The notes beneath the pieces were generated by a model that worked only from the letters and a program-made list of their open reading frames with translations, was not told the DNA's origin and did not search any database. From Antedon mediterranea (lineage: Eukaryota > Echinodermata > Crinoidea > Comatulida > Antedonidae): DNA of 64,000 bases. Made by a program: the position numbers and the translations under genes. Positions 10,944-22,061 of the stretch are shown here, one piece after another. Location: assembly GCF_964355755.1 (NCBI RefSeq), contig NC_092672.1:9482501-9546500 (forward strand), given 5' to 3'. The stretch's first letter is position 1. The number at the start of each line of letters is the position of its first letter.

Positions 10944-11209
10944 ACGTGAAAAAATATAATTTTAATCAAAGGGAGTAGATGGTTTTTCTATAGTTAGAGG
11001 ATGAAAACTTGGATTTCTTTTGTTTATGAATGAACATTTTTTTTTATTGTCGATCGTCCTAGTGTAAATGGGCCTAACTAAAACTCATTCTTACCTCTGC
11101 AAATATCCGATAAGAATACAATTTATCGAACGTCTGATAAAACAAAACGGAGTACTGTTGTAATTTTATCTGAAATTTCAAAAATGCTATACGGTACTGT
11201 ATCTAACAA

Positions 11210-11312
11210 GGCCAAATACTTGGCTGCAGTCGCGTGCTCAAATTTGAGTTAGTGTTTACCGACCGACCGGCCGACATAGTGAGCTGTAGAATCGCGTTTG
11301 CACGCGACTAAA
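11210..11312 (+). repeat. Dispersed repeat with terminal hairpin, copy 3
   Basis: GGCTGCAGTCGCGTG, then GTTTACCGACCGACC, GACATAGTGAGCTGTAGAAT and a hairpin CGCGTTTGCACGCG before ACTAAAA. It is the same family as 215-365 and about 0.9 kb upstream of receptor A1. Related copies lie downstream of A4 and A5. Confidence 0.6.
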
Positions 11313-12245
11313 ATTGTAATCTTTAAAGAAATTGTTTGTTGCTCAGTGATGAAATACTTATCTATGTACCATTATACCTCTAATCGTATGTTACAGGTAG
11401 GCCTACATTGGCAACACAGGATATTGTTAGACCGTACCTACTTATAGCTGTAAACTTTTATAGTTATTCTTTAACAGGAAAACTTACTAGTGTTTCACAT
11501 GAGATTATCATTTTCTAAGGCTTCACAATTGTAGTAAAGAAGATGATGACGTAGTGACCGAACTTGAGGATTATCTTTATAATTCATGATTTAGAGATGT
11601 CCTTAAGTTATTGCATTCGATGTTTGATTATTATAGCAGTTTTAACTTGGCTCAAGTTAACACAGAGATAGGCCAACTAATAACTACAAAAACAGTGACT
11701 GAAAATCAATGGTAGGTACCTGTACTGGATGTACTAACTACTATATTAAAAAAAATAAATATCTTCTATTATTTCTTAGTTAACTTCATGATGTATATAC
11801 TTTAAAAACTGTTTTGTGCTAGAGGTCCCCACTTCTGTGTTGTGCCATTGGCCCATGGTTTCCTCTTAGGCTATTTGTCAAATTTGTAATACATTTTCTT
11901 TGTGCATATGCATGTGTAAATACAGTTTTATTATCTTAATTATTAATTTTCAAAAATGAAAGATAAAAATTACCATAACGAACATAGCTGTGTTATTACA
12001 AATAAGTCTGAAATTTCACACTAACATGTGCAATAACATTTTTTCACCTATAAATGAGAAGAGCCCTTAAAAGCCAAAAAAAAAACCAAATAGTATTTTT
12101 TTAGATTGAATATATTAGACCTAACCATTAATAACATAATTGAACGTTTTTGGGAGTATAGCTTTGATTGATTGAAAATCCTGTCATCAGAACGGACGGG
12201 TGGGATCCGTAGCTAACCTACAACACTCTATATTTACATTTCCAG
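11313..12245. other. 5' flank of receptor A1
   Basis: AT-rich. It should contain the A1 promoter and a non-coding first exon, because a splice acceptor (TTTACATTTCCAG) ends exactly at the A1 start codon. A donor could not be fixed; AATGGTAGGT near 11711 is one possibility. Confidence 0.4.
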
Positions 12246-13394
12246 ATGGATACTGCCGCCGGCATAATTAGCTCGGAATCTTTCTATCAATCATGGGGCG
12301 ACTACTCATCAATGAATATATCAGACTGGGATGGATTTATTCAGTCAATTTCATATACAATGGTGGATGAAATATTTATTGCCATATTTATGCCGATTGT
12401 CGTTATTTTTGGTATAATTGGTAACATACTAACTATCACTGTGATAGTTAGACATCAGCGCATGCGCACTTCTGTTAACGTATATTTAGCCAATATGGCG
12501 ATTGCTGATGCGATATTTCTTGCCATGGCACCTGATCTAGTATGGACTTCTTTGACCAATAGCCCAATACGTGACACGTACGATATTGGTATTCAAAATC
12601 CATGGGTGTGCAAATTCAACTTCTACGTCGTTGATGCAACATACGAAGTGGCAATCTTCACAATCGTCGCGATGTCCATCGAACGATATCGGGCAATCTA
12701 TCATCCGATTTCATTTCATAACAATAAGTCTGTATCGATTTTAAGAGCCATCCAGATATGTTGCTTTATATGGTTTATAACGTTAGCATGGCAGTCGAGG
12801 AAACTATTTTGGGTAGAAATGGTCGAATATCAATTTCCATGGCCTGACATGTATAATGGACTTCCGAATTTGACAACAGCGTGTGTTTTTTGTCTTGATG
12901 ACTTCGACTGCAAACTTGACAAGTATTTGTATATGTTTGATACTTGTTTATCATTGACACTCATGTTAGTTGTTGTCGGCCTTTATACAGCAATATTGAT
13001 CAAGCTCAGAACATCTACATTCAGTGCAGCGGGTAAAACAGCTAGATCAAAATCAGAGAAGAAAGTTTTCCTGACTGTGTTTCTGGCTGCCACTGCCTAC
13101 ATTGTTTGTACTGCACCCTTTGACGTTCTGAACATTATCCTGACCTATGGAGATGTTGATTATAACACTTCACTCAAAGCATTTAATATACTGCGCGTTG
13201 CACTGTATATGAATTCTTCAGTAAATCCAATAATATATAATGCTGTAAATGACGAATTTAGAAAAGCTTTTCTAAAAATATTTTATTGTAATTATCGTAA
13301 GCCCAAAGCAGCATGTGCTAATTCAGACCGTGAAGTAGGCCTAACTACCGTTTCACTGGTTTCATATTCCACGACAAATATTACAATAAACTAA
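12246..13394 (+). CDS. Class A (rhodopsin-like) GPCR A1, intact
   Basis: 382 residues with seven predicted membrane helices, probably in the plasma membrane. Landmarks: N60 in TM1 (GIIGN), D88 in TM2 (LANMAIAD), C122 at the top of TM3 paired with a Cys of CVFC in loop 2, E146-R147-Y148, W176 in TM4, and N327-P328-xx-Y331 in TM7, followed by a helix 8. TM6 reads YIVCTAPF, so the usual Trp before Pro291 is Thr, and TM5 has no central Pro. The short acidic N-terminus has an N-glycosylation site (NIS). The layout resembles peptide receptors, but no orthologue is recognised. ATG follows TTCCAG directly, indicating an upstream non-coding exon. AATAAA overlaps the stop codon. First of the plus-strand cluster. 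Confidence 0.93.
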   Translation: MDTAAGIISSESFYQSWGDYSSMNISDWDGFIQSISYTMVDEIFIAIFMPIVVIFGIIGNILTITVIVRHQRMRTSVNVYLANMAIADAIFLAMAPDLVWTSLTNSPIRDTYDIGIQNPWVCKFNFYVVDATYEVAIFTIVAMSIERYRAIYHPISFHNNKSVSILRAIQICCFIWFITLAWQSRKLFWVEMVEYQFPWPDMYNGLPNLTTACVFCLDDFDCKLDKYLYMFDTCLSLTLMLVVVGLYTAILIKLRTSTFSAAGKTARSKSEKKVFLTVFLAATAYIVCTAPFDVLNIILTYGDVDYNTSLKAFNILRVALYMNSSVNPIIYNAVNDEFRKAFLKIFYCNYRKPKAACANSDREVGLTTVSLVSYSTTNITIN

Positions 13395-14427
13395 TAGATA
13401 ATGTTTCACTAATGAATACGTTTCTTCAAGTATAAATTATAAGTTAAGCAGTTAGTGGCAGTAGTGACCACTTTTAGATTAGGTGTTGACTGTATTACTG
13501 TATATTTTAGAAGCTATAATATGAATTGTTATTTATTTATTTATTCTTTATACTGGGTAACCTCTTCAGTAAAACAAACTGTTCTCCCAGCCCAAAAATC
13601 ACAATCACTATAAAATTATAAACAATTTAAAACAAAGCAACGATACACATTTGAATCGAGTTATCAAGTACAAAGTAACAAACCTGAACAAAATAACGTA
13701 TATAATTGTTTCATGTCAATATTTAAATTAGAAATAGAAGAAGAAAAAAGATATGTATTTCTTACATTCAGTAGTTGTGAAATATTCACGTTATCAATAA
13801 AATGAATTGTGATCCAATAAAAAAAAGTAAGTCTATCGTTATGTCGCAATGTATAACGTTACTCCAACGTAATACACCACCACATAAGGAAACAGGGACT
13901 AAACTTTTTTTACAGCTCAAAAACTGGTAAATCTTCATTATACTAAGAAAAGTATGAATGCATATTTTTACCGGTACTGTTCTCCTTTGGATCCGGTATT
14001 AAGGTTACCATTTTGGGTGATTAAAGGTTATGTACATTATATTGGCTTCCCTGCTTTCTCTTATTTATGTTTGTGTCAGATATGTAAATGATCGATTGAT
14101 ATTTATACCACGGAGAAATAACTTCTATCTAACATCGGCTGACAATCGCACGTTGAGTGACGTCAACAAATGTTCTACAAAAACAATCCGACATAACATA
14201 AGATTCCCTTGGTTGTACAACCATGATAAGTAGTGCTCTGTCGTTCCTCGGAATAGTGAACATCTCGAGTTATCTGTATCTTTAATAGCCCAAATATTAA
14301 ACAGCGCACCCTATTTGCTCATATTCTAAGCGCTTAAGTTATATAAACATTGTTCATATGGGTAAATGAAGTTTATGGGTAAAAGAATAGTTTTTTTTAT
14401 CGATATTTATAATACTACTGTCTGCTA
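13395..14427. other. A1-A2 intergenic, shared with the A5 5' flank
   Basis: From about 13720 onward this is a diverged copy of about 23490-24130 upstream of A5. It shares the blocks GTGAAATATTCACGTTAT, TCTATCGTTATGTC and GGATCCGGTATTAAGGTTAC. No gene is seen. A short frame at 14030-14233 is not conserved as coding in the copy. Confidence 0.6.
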
Positions 14428-14760
14428 CTATACCCATGTTGGTTATACTCGCGCACAGTAATAATGAATAGGATACGATTAAAATCAGCGAAAAGTTTAC
14501 CACTGTGTGTACTCTATACCCATTTTGGTTGTACTCGCGCACATTGATAATGAATAAGATACGATTAAAATCAGCGAGAATTTTACCACTGTGCGTACTC
14601 TATACCCATTTTGGTTGTACTCGCGCACAGTGATAATGATTGGGATACAATTAAAATCCGCGAGAAGTTTACCACTGTGCGCAGTATGTACCAATTTTGA
14701 TTGTACTCGCGAACAGTGATAATGATTAAAATCAATGAGAAGTTTACCACTACGTTTCAA
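14428..14760. repeat. Tandem array, 86-bp unit, about 4 imperfect copies
   Basis: The word TACTCGCG recurs at 14446, 14532, 14618 and 14704, each 86 bp apart. It lies within units containing ATACCCATTTTGGTTGTACT, GTGATAATGA and AAGTTTACCACTGTG. The homologous flank of A5 (about 24150-24190) lacks the array, so it arose after that duplication or was lost there. Confidence 0.85.
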
Positions 14761-15060
14761 CGTAGGCCTACATGGCTGACCTACTGTAACATTCAGTCTC
14801 AAATGGTGGGTAACCTTGCCATCATATTATAAAACTGCAAAAGAAATTGATGCATTTTGGGAATTCAAAATATATTTATTTTATTTATTTTACTCAAGAT
14901 TACGTATAACAATAATAATCAACGACAAAGTGGAGTGGAATACATTGCATGATGATATAAAAGTTGATGGCTTGAAAAGTGTCACGAAAATCACTTACAT
15001 TCAATCTGACGTCCCGAAACGAAAGACCGCTACTAATTCATGAAATTACGACAAATACTT

Positions 15061-15330
15061 AACCTAACCCAGTCATACCGTCCAGTTTCGAACCTAACCC
15101 AGTCATACCGTCCAGTTTCGAACCTAACCCAGTCATACCGTCCAGTTTCGAACCTAACCCAGTCATACCGTCCAGTTTCGAACCTAACCCAGTCATACCG
15201 TCCAGTTTCGAAACTAACCCAGTCATACCGTCCAGTTTCGAACCTAACCCAGTCATACCGTCCAGTTTCGAACCTAACTCAGTCATACCGTCCAGTTTCG
15301 AACCTAACCCAGTCATACCGTCCAGTTTCG
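15061..15330. repeat. Minisatellite, 30-bp unit, 9 head-to-tail copies
   Basis: Nine nearly perfect copies of AACCTAACCCAGTCATACCG + TCCAGTTTCG; copy 6 starts AAACTAA and copy 8 has CTAACTC. The unit length is a multiple of 3 and has no stop on either strand, which creates a false repetitive open frame. The equivalent place upstream of A5 (about 24490-24530) has one diverged unit. It lies about 475 bp upstream of A2. Confidence 0.95.
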
Positions 15331-15728
15331 AAAACTCTCTGAATATTTGTTGATTGCTTAAGCTGGTATGCATGTTAGTGGTTAATCAAAATATATTTTT
15401 AAAATATTAGTTTTAGTACTAACTTTAATTTGCATTTATCAAGGTGATATATAAGCTTACATATTGTATTTACAATTGTCCGAACTTGACAATTAACATA
15501 TTTAGGTCAACGTATTCATTACCATTTTGAATTAATGTATTAAATATGTATTTACATTTTTATGATTTGTTTTCCTCAGCCAATTGTTGGTAGTTAATTT
15601 ACATCGTAAGACGAGTACGACAACATCACAACGACCCAAATACAAGAAAATGGTAAATATTAGTGAAGGTTAAAATATGACATGTTCGTTTAAATCGTGA
15701 ATGTATCATATCATTTGCATTTCGTTAG
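15331..15728 (+). promoter_or_regulatory. Predicted leader exon / promoter region of A2
   Basis: Shares ordered blocks with the A5 flank at 24540-24903, including TTTAGGTCAACGTAT and ATTTCGTTAG just before a consensus splice donor. TTAG|GTAAGT marks the end of a non-coding first exon at 15728, giving a 76-bp intron (15729-15804) that ends at the A2 start codon. Confidence 0.5.
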
Positions 15729-15804
15729 GTAAGTTAACATCCAAATTCATTATAAATTACTATCCACTACTACGTATTAATATGCCTATTTTATTTCCAT
15801 CTAG

Positions 15805-16906
15805 ATGATGGAAAATGTCGATGTATACGACAGTTACAGCTCGGAGTATTTCTATGATTGGAGTTACTACTTTTCGACAAACATGACTGCTGACTGGGAT
15901 GACTTCATTGAATCAATTTCATATACATTGAAGGATATAATTGTTATAGCCATTTATGCCTATTGTCGTTATTTTTGGCATAATCGGAAATATCACAACT
16001 ATTACTGTGATAGCTAGACATCAGCACATGCGCACTTCTGTTAATGTGTATTTAGCCGATTTGGCGATTGCGGATACGTTGTTTCTTGTATTCGCACCTG
16101 ATTTAATATGGACTTCTTTTGTTGATGGCCCACTACGAGATGAGTATAATATCGGTGTTGAAAAAACATGGTTTTGCAAGCTCAACTTCTACGTCGTCGA
16201 TACTACAATGCAAGTGGCTATTTTCACAATCTTTGCGATGTCCATAGACCGATATCGGGCAATCTGTCATCCTATTAAATTTCGTACCAGTAAGTCAGGA
16301 TCGGTATCTAGAACCATAAAGACATGTTGCTTTATATGGTGTATAACTTTAGCATGGCAGTCGAGGAAACTTGTTTGGGTAGAAATGGTCGCATTTAAAT
16401 TCCCATGGCCTGACATGTATAATGGAGTTCCAAATTCGACAACAACATGTGTTTATTGTGCTGATGAATTAGACTGTAAAATCAATGATTATCTGTATGC
16501 GTTTGATACTTGTTTATCTTTGGCACTTATTTTAGTTGTAGTTGGTCTTTATACGGCAATGTTGGTCACCCTTAGAAGATCGAAATTCACTGCAGCTACT
16601 TCCACAGGTAACAAATTAAGATCTAAATCCGAAAAGAAAGTTTTCATCACAGTGTTTCTGACCGTCACCGTCTACATTGTTTGTGTTGCACCATTTGGGA
16701 TTTTCAATAATATTCTAAGCTATGGAAATGTTGATTATAGTACTGCACTCCAAGTAATCAATATAATCCGTGTTGCACTATATATCAATTCGTCGGTAAA
16801 TCCTATCATATATAATGCTGTAAATGATACCTTTAGAAAAGCATTTCTAAATATATTTTATTTCAATAATGAAAAAAGAAAACACACGCCAATGCCCATA
16901 CAGTGA
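15805..16906 (+). pseudogene. Class A GPCR A2, frameshifted
   Basis: A receptor gene of the same family, open from ATG at 15805 to about 15950 in one frame and from about 15952 to 16906 in another. Compared with A1 and A4, two bases are missing where ATATTTATGCC is expected in TM1 (here CATTTATGCC, 15950-15959), which causes the shift. Everything after is intact: AIAD in TM2, DRY, PWPDMYNG, YIVCVAPF in TM6 and NSSVNPIIY in TM7. A downstream ATG at 15956 would give a product lacking the N-terminus and half of TM1. A clean TTCCATCTAG acceptor precedes the first ATG. It could be a young pseudogene or an assembly error. The tail is shorter than in A1 or A4 and ends KRKHTPMPIQ. Confidence 0.85.
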
Positions 16907-17865
16907 CTTCTGTTACACATGCAGCATATTCATCCTCGACAAATATTTAATACAATATAATGTGATGCATATGAACAATAATTAACTACCAAAACCATGC
17001 CTACAAGATTATATATTCAAATAAACACCGCAAGTTAGAAACTCGTGCATTAGTGCCCCAATTCTGTATTTATTGTCTTTTTATGTTAGTCCACCAGTCG
17101 GCTTTTCGATTTTTTTTGCCTGACGAGCTCAAGTAGTATACGTATCAAACGCCATATGTGCCAAAAACATTTATCTTTTTACTAATATTAAGTGAAAAAC
17201 TCCGTCTAGAACCCGGGCTAATAATGATATAATCGACGTACGGTGTATCGAGTTATGTTTCACGATTTTTTCAGGAAAGATATTTAGACATAACATCCCT
17301 CTTTTACACCAATACCTTCTTTGAACAACACATTCCAATTTCTTCTACAACTGCGCATTTACTCTTACTATAAATTCCTCGTATGACGTTCTGGAATACC
17401 TTTACCTTTAGTATGAATATTTTCTTTCACCTCTCTAAAACTCTCCCGTGAAAACTGTTAACATTGACCATTTTCTATTGCTATTTCTAGGCCTATTTCT
17501 GCAGTCAACATTTATAATATTAAAAGGCTAATACAGAAAGCATTTATTTGAGTTTGAGCTGACATGCGTTTCAAAACAATAAAAATAATATTTAATCTTC
17601 TGACCCTGTAGAGTTTTTATTATTATTAAAGGACATGTTAATTAATATATTGGTGATTTTAGTTAATGCCTATTTCAGAGATCCTTGTCGGTGATTAAAA
17701 GTTACTTACAGTATTGACCGTACTTCAAGATTAATCTAACTTTAGCCATTATATCAGGTATTTAAAATGATCATCAGATATAATTTTACTCAGTTTTTGT
17801 GAACACTGCTACCTTACCACCAGTTCACACACGCACTCTCTACACATATTGGGTGACAACCAAAA
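16907..17865. other. A2-A3 intergenic, with one copy of a repeated flank
   Basis: About 17055-17215 matches 22945-23100 and 27345-27500 (TGTATTTATTGTCTTTTTAT, CCACCAGTCG, AAACGCCATATGTGCC, CTCCGTCTAGAACC). About 17755-17865 matches 20640-20745 upstream of A4 (GGTATTTAAA, ACACACGCACT, GGTATTGCTGA), which marks the A3 leader exon. Donor AAAA|GTACGG is at 17866, acceptor TTATAG before 17982. Confidence 0.55.
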
Positions 17866-17981
17866 GTACGGTAGGTATTGCTGAAGCCTTCTATATTTGC
17901 ACGATAAACAGTATATCCCTTCATTTACTTCTGGAAATACATGCATTTTATTGTTTAAAAATATATATTATATACTTATAG

Positions 17982-19060
17982 ATGGGTAATGATGATGTCA
18001 ACTATAGTAGCTCAGAATAATATGTCTATGTATCACGGAGCGACTACCTGTACTCTTCAACGAATATGACTGACTGGGATGACTTTATTCACCCAATATC
18101 ATACACAATGATGGATAAAATCGTCATCACGGTATTTATGCCGATTGTCGTTATGTTTGGTACAATTGGAAACATAATGACCATTATTGTGATTTTTAGG
18201 TATCTGCACATGCGCAATTCTGTTACTGTGTATTTAGCCAATACGTTGTTTCTTGCGTTAGCACCTGGTTTAATATGGACTTCTTTTGTTGATGGTCCAC
18301 TACGCAGCGAGTATAATATCGGTGTTGAAAAAACATGGTTTTGCAAATTCAACTTCTACGTCGTCGATACTACAATGCAAGTGGCGATTTTCACAATCTT
18401 CGCGATGACCATCGACCGATATCGAGCAATCTGTTATCCTTTTAAATTTCGTACCAGTAAGTCAGGATCGTTTTCTAGAACCATACCGATATGTTGCTTT
18501 ATATGGTGTATAACACTAGTATGGCAGTCACGGAAACTTGTTTGGGTAGACATGATCGAATATCAATTCCAATGGCCTGACATGTATAATGGCGTTCCAA
18601 ATTCGACAACAACATGTGTTTATTGTGTTGATTGTAAAATAAATGATTATCTTTATGTGTTTGATACTTCTTTATCATTGACACTTATTTTAGTTGTTGT
18701 TGGTTTGTATACAACACTGTTGGTCACGCTTAAAAGATCTCCTTTTACTGCAGCCAATTCAACAGGTTACACATCAAGATCAAAATCAGAGAAGAAAGTT
18801 TTCCTGGCAGTGATTCTGACCGTCACCGTCTACATTGCTTGTACTGCTCTATTTGGTATTTTTCCATTATTATATTAAGCAGTCTAACTGTTGATTTTAA
18901 CACTGCAATCAAAACAATTAATATACTCCGTGTTGCACTATATATAAATTCGTCGGTAAATCCTATCATATATAATGCTGTAAATGATACCTTTAGAAAA
19001 GCTTTTCTAAATACAGTAAGGCCTAATTGTAAAAATAATTGTAGGAAGAGAATAAAGTAA
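17982..19060 (+). pseudogene. Class A GPCR A3, heavily damaged
   Basis: Readable over its whole length but broken several ways. ATG at 17982 starts MGNDDV..SSSE and meets an in-frame TAA at 18018-18020. A 15-bp in-frame deletion in TM2 removes the LAIAD segment with the conserved sodium-site Asp (YLANTLFL near 18234-18250). Loop 2 lost three residues before DCKIND. The TM6 Pro is changed (CTALF). A frameshift near 18850-18878 then throws TM7 into another frame that runs to 19060. TM3 with DRY, PWPDMYNG (with Q before PW changed) and NSSVNPIIY are still clear. These lesions together make a working receptor unlikely. Confidence 0.93.
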
Positions 19061-20004
19061 GATATGTCTAATATATAAAATAATAAAATGTCTAATACTG
19101 TGTAATCGAAAAGCTCTTTTAACTAGTATTATTGTATTTGTATTTATTTGTATTTTGTATTAATAGTAGATAGGAGTACATTATCATACTTTAATTAACA
19201 TATAATCCAATAAACACTTGTCAAACGTTCTGCAGTAGTTGTCATTACTACAGAATTGTATGGACGCGAACATTTCAACGATTGGACCGAAATTCATGGG
19301 CGAAAAAAAGTAAAAGTCAATTAAGATATTAATATTTAATTTTAATTCGTATATATTTCATTTATATTAGGCCTATAATTTTGGTTCAACAGAAAAGTAA
19401 AAAATACAATACAATTTAATGTTGCTTACCCTACAATTCTTGTCGTCTAGAAACGAAGATTATTTTGTTTGTTATTTTATACAATGTGCATGTGGTTATG
19501 GAGTGTGTGGCCGTACCGTCCCATAATAAACATTTTAAACAGATAGTTTGTCTCCGTTGTTTCTTGTATGAGGTTAACGGGGACTGAGATGATATTCCAG
19601 TAGAAAGAAACACAACACTGCGACACGATAATAAACTGTAAAATGTAATATTTTGTATCAAGGGAGCAGTTCCTAAATCCTCAGCATGTGAGATACAAAT
19701 AGATCTTGTAGTAGAACCCCTTCTATATCTATAGTATAGTCGCACAGTTTCATGTAGACAACAATATTACTATACATGTTAACGACAGCGCGATTTTCCA
19801 TCACCTACCCTAATTTACATATTTAACAGGTGTACTGGTTTTGTTGATACTGTTTAAACATTGTTGTTATACATGTGCGTACACCTTTAATTACCATATT
19901 ATGTCTATCTTTAAAATAAATTGAAGAAATACTAAACCTGCTAACCTATTTAGTAGATTGTTCGATGAAAATACATCTCGTTTGAAGGCGTATACACTGT
20001 AAAA
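19061..20004. other. A3-A4 intergenic, nothing recognised
   Basis: AT-rich, no supported gene; a minus-strand frame at 19431-19745 has no family signal. Confidence 0.4.
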
Positions 20005-20300
20005 ATAATGTTTAGATCTTAAACACGTATTTTGTACCATCTTTTCTCACACATTTAGCATTCAAAATGTTTAGATTTAGGTTTTAAATACATTTTAAAC
20101 ATGTACCGTAATCTGCATCCAACTCAATACATCAGTGGCATCTTGATTGTTAAACATAATGTAAAAATATAAAGACACGTTTAGGTTTTAAACGTGTTTA
20201 ATTTGCCATGTATGGAGTTCATGTGTGGAGGTGACTGCTATATAAGTGGAGGACAACAACACGTAGCTATAAACACGTTTAGGTTTTAAACACGAAAAAC
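20005..20300. promoter_or_regulatory. Cluster of GTTTAGGTTTTAAAC palindromic motifs with a TATATAAG box
   Basis: Four related motifs: 20009-20027, 20070-20090, 20176-20198 and 20271-20294. The last two are nearly identical (CACGTTTAGGTTTTAAACRYG). Between them lies TATATAAG at about 20240-20247. It sits 0.6-0.9 kb upstream of A4. It could be a cis-regulatory cluster or a small palindromic repeat; function is not shown. Confidence 0.35.
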
Positions 20301-20639
20301 ATGTACCTACTTGTTTAAAAGCTAAATGTGTTTTATTCTAAAACTAAATCTATATATATTATAATGTTGACTTGAAACACTTTTCTTGAAACAACCATAC
20401 GTGTCTGACAGTACAGTAAAAAATTAATCTGTTTTTTTAGTTTCTATAACGTTTTTTTGTAATTACTGTATTATTAAAAACAGATTTAAGATATTAATCA
20501 AAGGTATTATGTTCTACATTAATAATACTTTAGATCCTGTCTATAATATTTTTTTTGGTGGTACCACTTACGGTAATTAAAAGTTATTTACTGCAGCTTT
20601 GACCGTACCTGAAGATTAATTTAATGTTTTGTCCTTCTA

Positions 20640-20745
20640 TCGGGTATTTAAATGATCGTTAGATATTTTTGTACTTAGTTTTGGTGAAAACGACTGCCTC
20701 GCCACAAGAACACACGCACTGTAAAACATCGGATGACAAGCAAAG
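20640..20745 (+). promoter_or_regulatory. Predicted A4 promoter and non-coding exon 1
   Basis: TATTTAAATG (20645-20654) may serve as a TATA-like box. It is followed by a block conserved upstream of A3 (CACACGCACT..GGATGACAA). AAAG|GTACGG at 20745/20746 and TTTCCAG at 20880 bound a 135-bp leader intron. Confidence 0.45.
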
Positions 20746-20880
20746 GTACGGTACGTATTGCTGAGTGTTTTTTAAGTGTTCTATTCGCACTATCAATGGT
20801 ATGTTGGCTTTATGGGGAGCTTAATTTGTATGTAGTATGCTAATGTATACGCAGTAATTTTTTCTTATTTATATTTCCAG

Positions 20881-22038
20881 ATGGGCAACGAGGAAGCCTC
20901 CTACGATAGTAGCTCAGAATATTTCTATCAATCATGGACCGACTATTCTTCAATGAACATGAGCGACTGGGATGACTTCATTCAATCAATTTCATATACA
21001 ATGGTGGATAAAATCGTCATCACAATATTTATGCCGATTGTGGTTATTTTTGGTATAATTGGAAATATAATGATTATAACTGTGATAGCTAAAAATCAGC
21101 GCATGCGTACTTCGGTTTACGTATATTTAGCTAACTTGGCGATTGCGGATATGTTGTTTCTTACGTTGGCACCTGATTTATCATGGACTTCAATTGTTAA
21201 TGGCCCAATACGAGACGAATATAATATCGGTGTTGAACAAAAATGGATTTGCAAGTTCAACTTTTACGTCGTCGACACTACAGTTCAAGTTGCAATTTTC
21301 ACAATCGTCGCGATGTCCATCGAACGATATCGGGCAATCTGTCATCCTATTACATTTCGAAGTAATAAGTCCAGGTCGATGTTAAGAGCCACACAGATAT
21401 GTTGCTTGATATGGTGTATAACTTTAGCATGGCAGTCGAGGAAACTTGTTTGGATAGAAATGATCACACACCAATTTCCATGGCCTGACATGTATAATGG
21501 AGTCCCAAACTTAACAAAAACTTGTGTTTATTGTAATGATGAATTCGACTGTAAAATTGATGAAACTCTGTGGGTGTTTGATACTTGTTTAACGTTGACG
21601 CTTATTTTAGTTGTTGTAGGTTTGTATACGGCAATTTTAGTCAAGCTTAGGAAATCTAAATTCAGTGCAGCCAATTCCACAGGTAGCAAACAAAGATCAA
21701 AATCTGAGACGAAAGTTTTCCTGACTGTGTTTCTGATTGTCACTGTCTATATTGTTTGTATTGCGCCATTCGAGTTTCTGACTGTTGTCCTAATTGTTAG
21801 CGATTACGGAGATGATTTTGCTATTAAAACAATTAATATACTCCGTGTTGCACTATATATAAATTCATCGGTAAATCCAATCATATACAATGCTGTGAAT
21901 AATGAGTTTAGACGAGCTTTTCAAGAAATGTTTAATTGTAAAAAAAATGAGAAGTCAAAGCCAACGTCTGATAATACTGACCGTACACTAACTGCTGTTT
22001 CATGTGTGTCACACTCAATGACAGGTACACAACCATAG
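20881..22038 (+). CDS. Class A GPCR A4, intact
   Basis: 385 residues, seven helices. Acidic N-terminus with SSSEYFYQSW and NMS glycosylation site, then FMPIVVIFGIIGN (TM1), LANLAIAD (TM2), ERYRAICHP after TM3, CCLIWCITLAWQSRK (TM4), PWPDMYNG and CVYC in loop 2, RSKSETK before TM6, YIVCIAPF (no Trp), NSSVNPIIY, and a 45-residue Ser/Thr-rich tail. ATG lies directly after TTTCCAG. Poly(A) signal AATAAA at 22062-22067 is followed by a GT-rich stretch. The coding 3' two thirds and about 1.4 kb downstream are closely matched in A5, showing a recent duplication. Ligand unknown; peptide- or chemoreceptor-like by overall layout only. Confidence 0.93.
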   Translation: MGNEEASYDSSSEYFYQSWTDYSSMNMSDWDDFIQSISYTMVDKIVITIFMPIVVIFGIIGNIMIITVIAKNQRMRTSVYVYLANLAIADMLFLTLAPDLSWTSIVNGPIRDEYNIGVEQKWICKFNFYVVDTTVQVAIFTIVAMSIERYRAICHPITFRSNKSRSMLRATQICCLIWCITLAWQSRKLVWIEMITHQFPWPDMYNGVPNLTKTCVYCNDEFDCKIDETLWVFDTCLTLTLILVVVGLYTAILVKLRKSKFSAANSTGSKQRSKSETKVFLTVFLIVTVYIVCIAPFEFLTVVLIVSDYGDDFAIKTINILRVALYINSSVNPIIYNAVNNEFRRAFQEMFNCKKNEKSKPTSDNTDRTLTAVSCVSHSMTGTQP

Positions 22039-22061
22039 CATCAAAAGTTTTATATCTTAAT

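Noticed and set aside
15061-15330. Interstitial telomere-like repeat (CCTAACCC in each unit)
   Set aside because: Only 8 bp of a 30-bp unit resemble telomeric DNA; the period and the rest of the unit do not fit.
15040-15373. Repetitive ~100-codon open frames on both strands over the 30-bp minisatellite
   Set aside because: The frames exist only because the unit is a multiple of three without stops. The A5 paralogous flank has one unit and no frame.
19431-19745. 104-codon minus-strand frame between A3 and A4
   Set aside because: No family resemblance and no splice or start context; consistent with chance.
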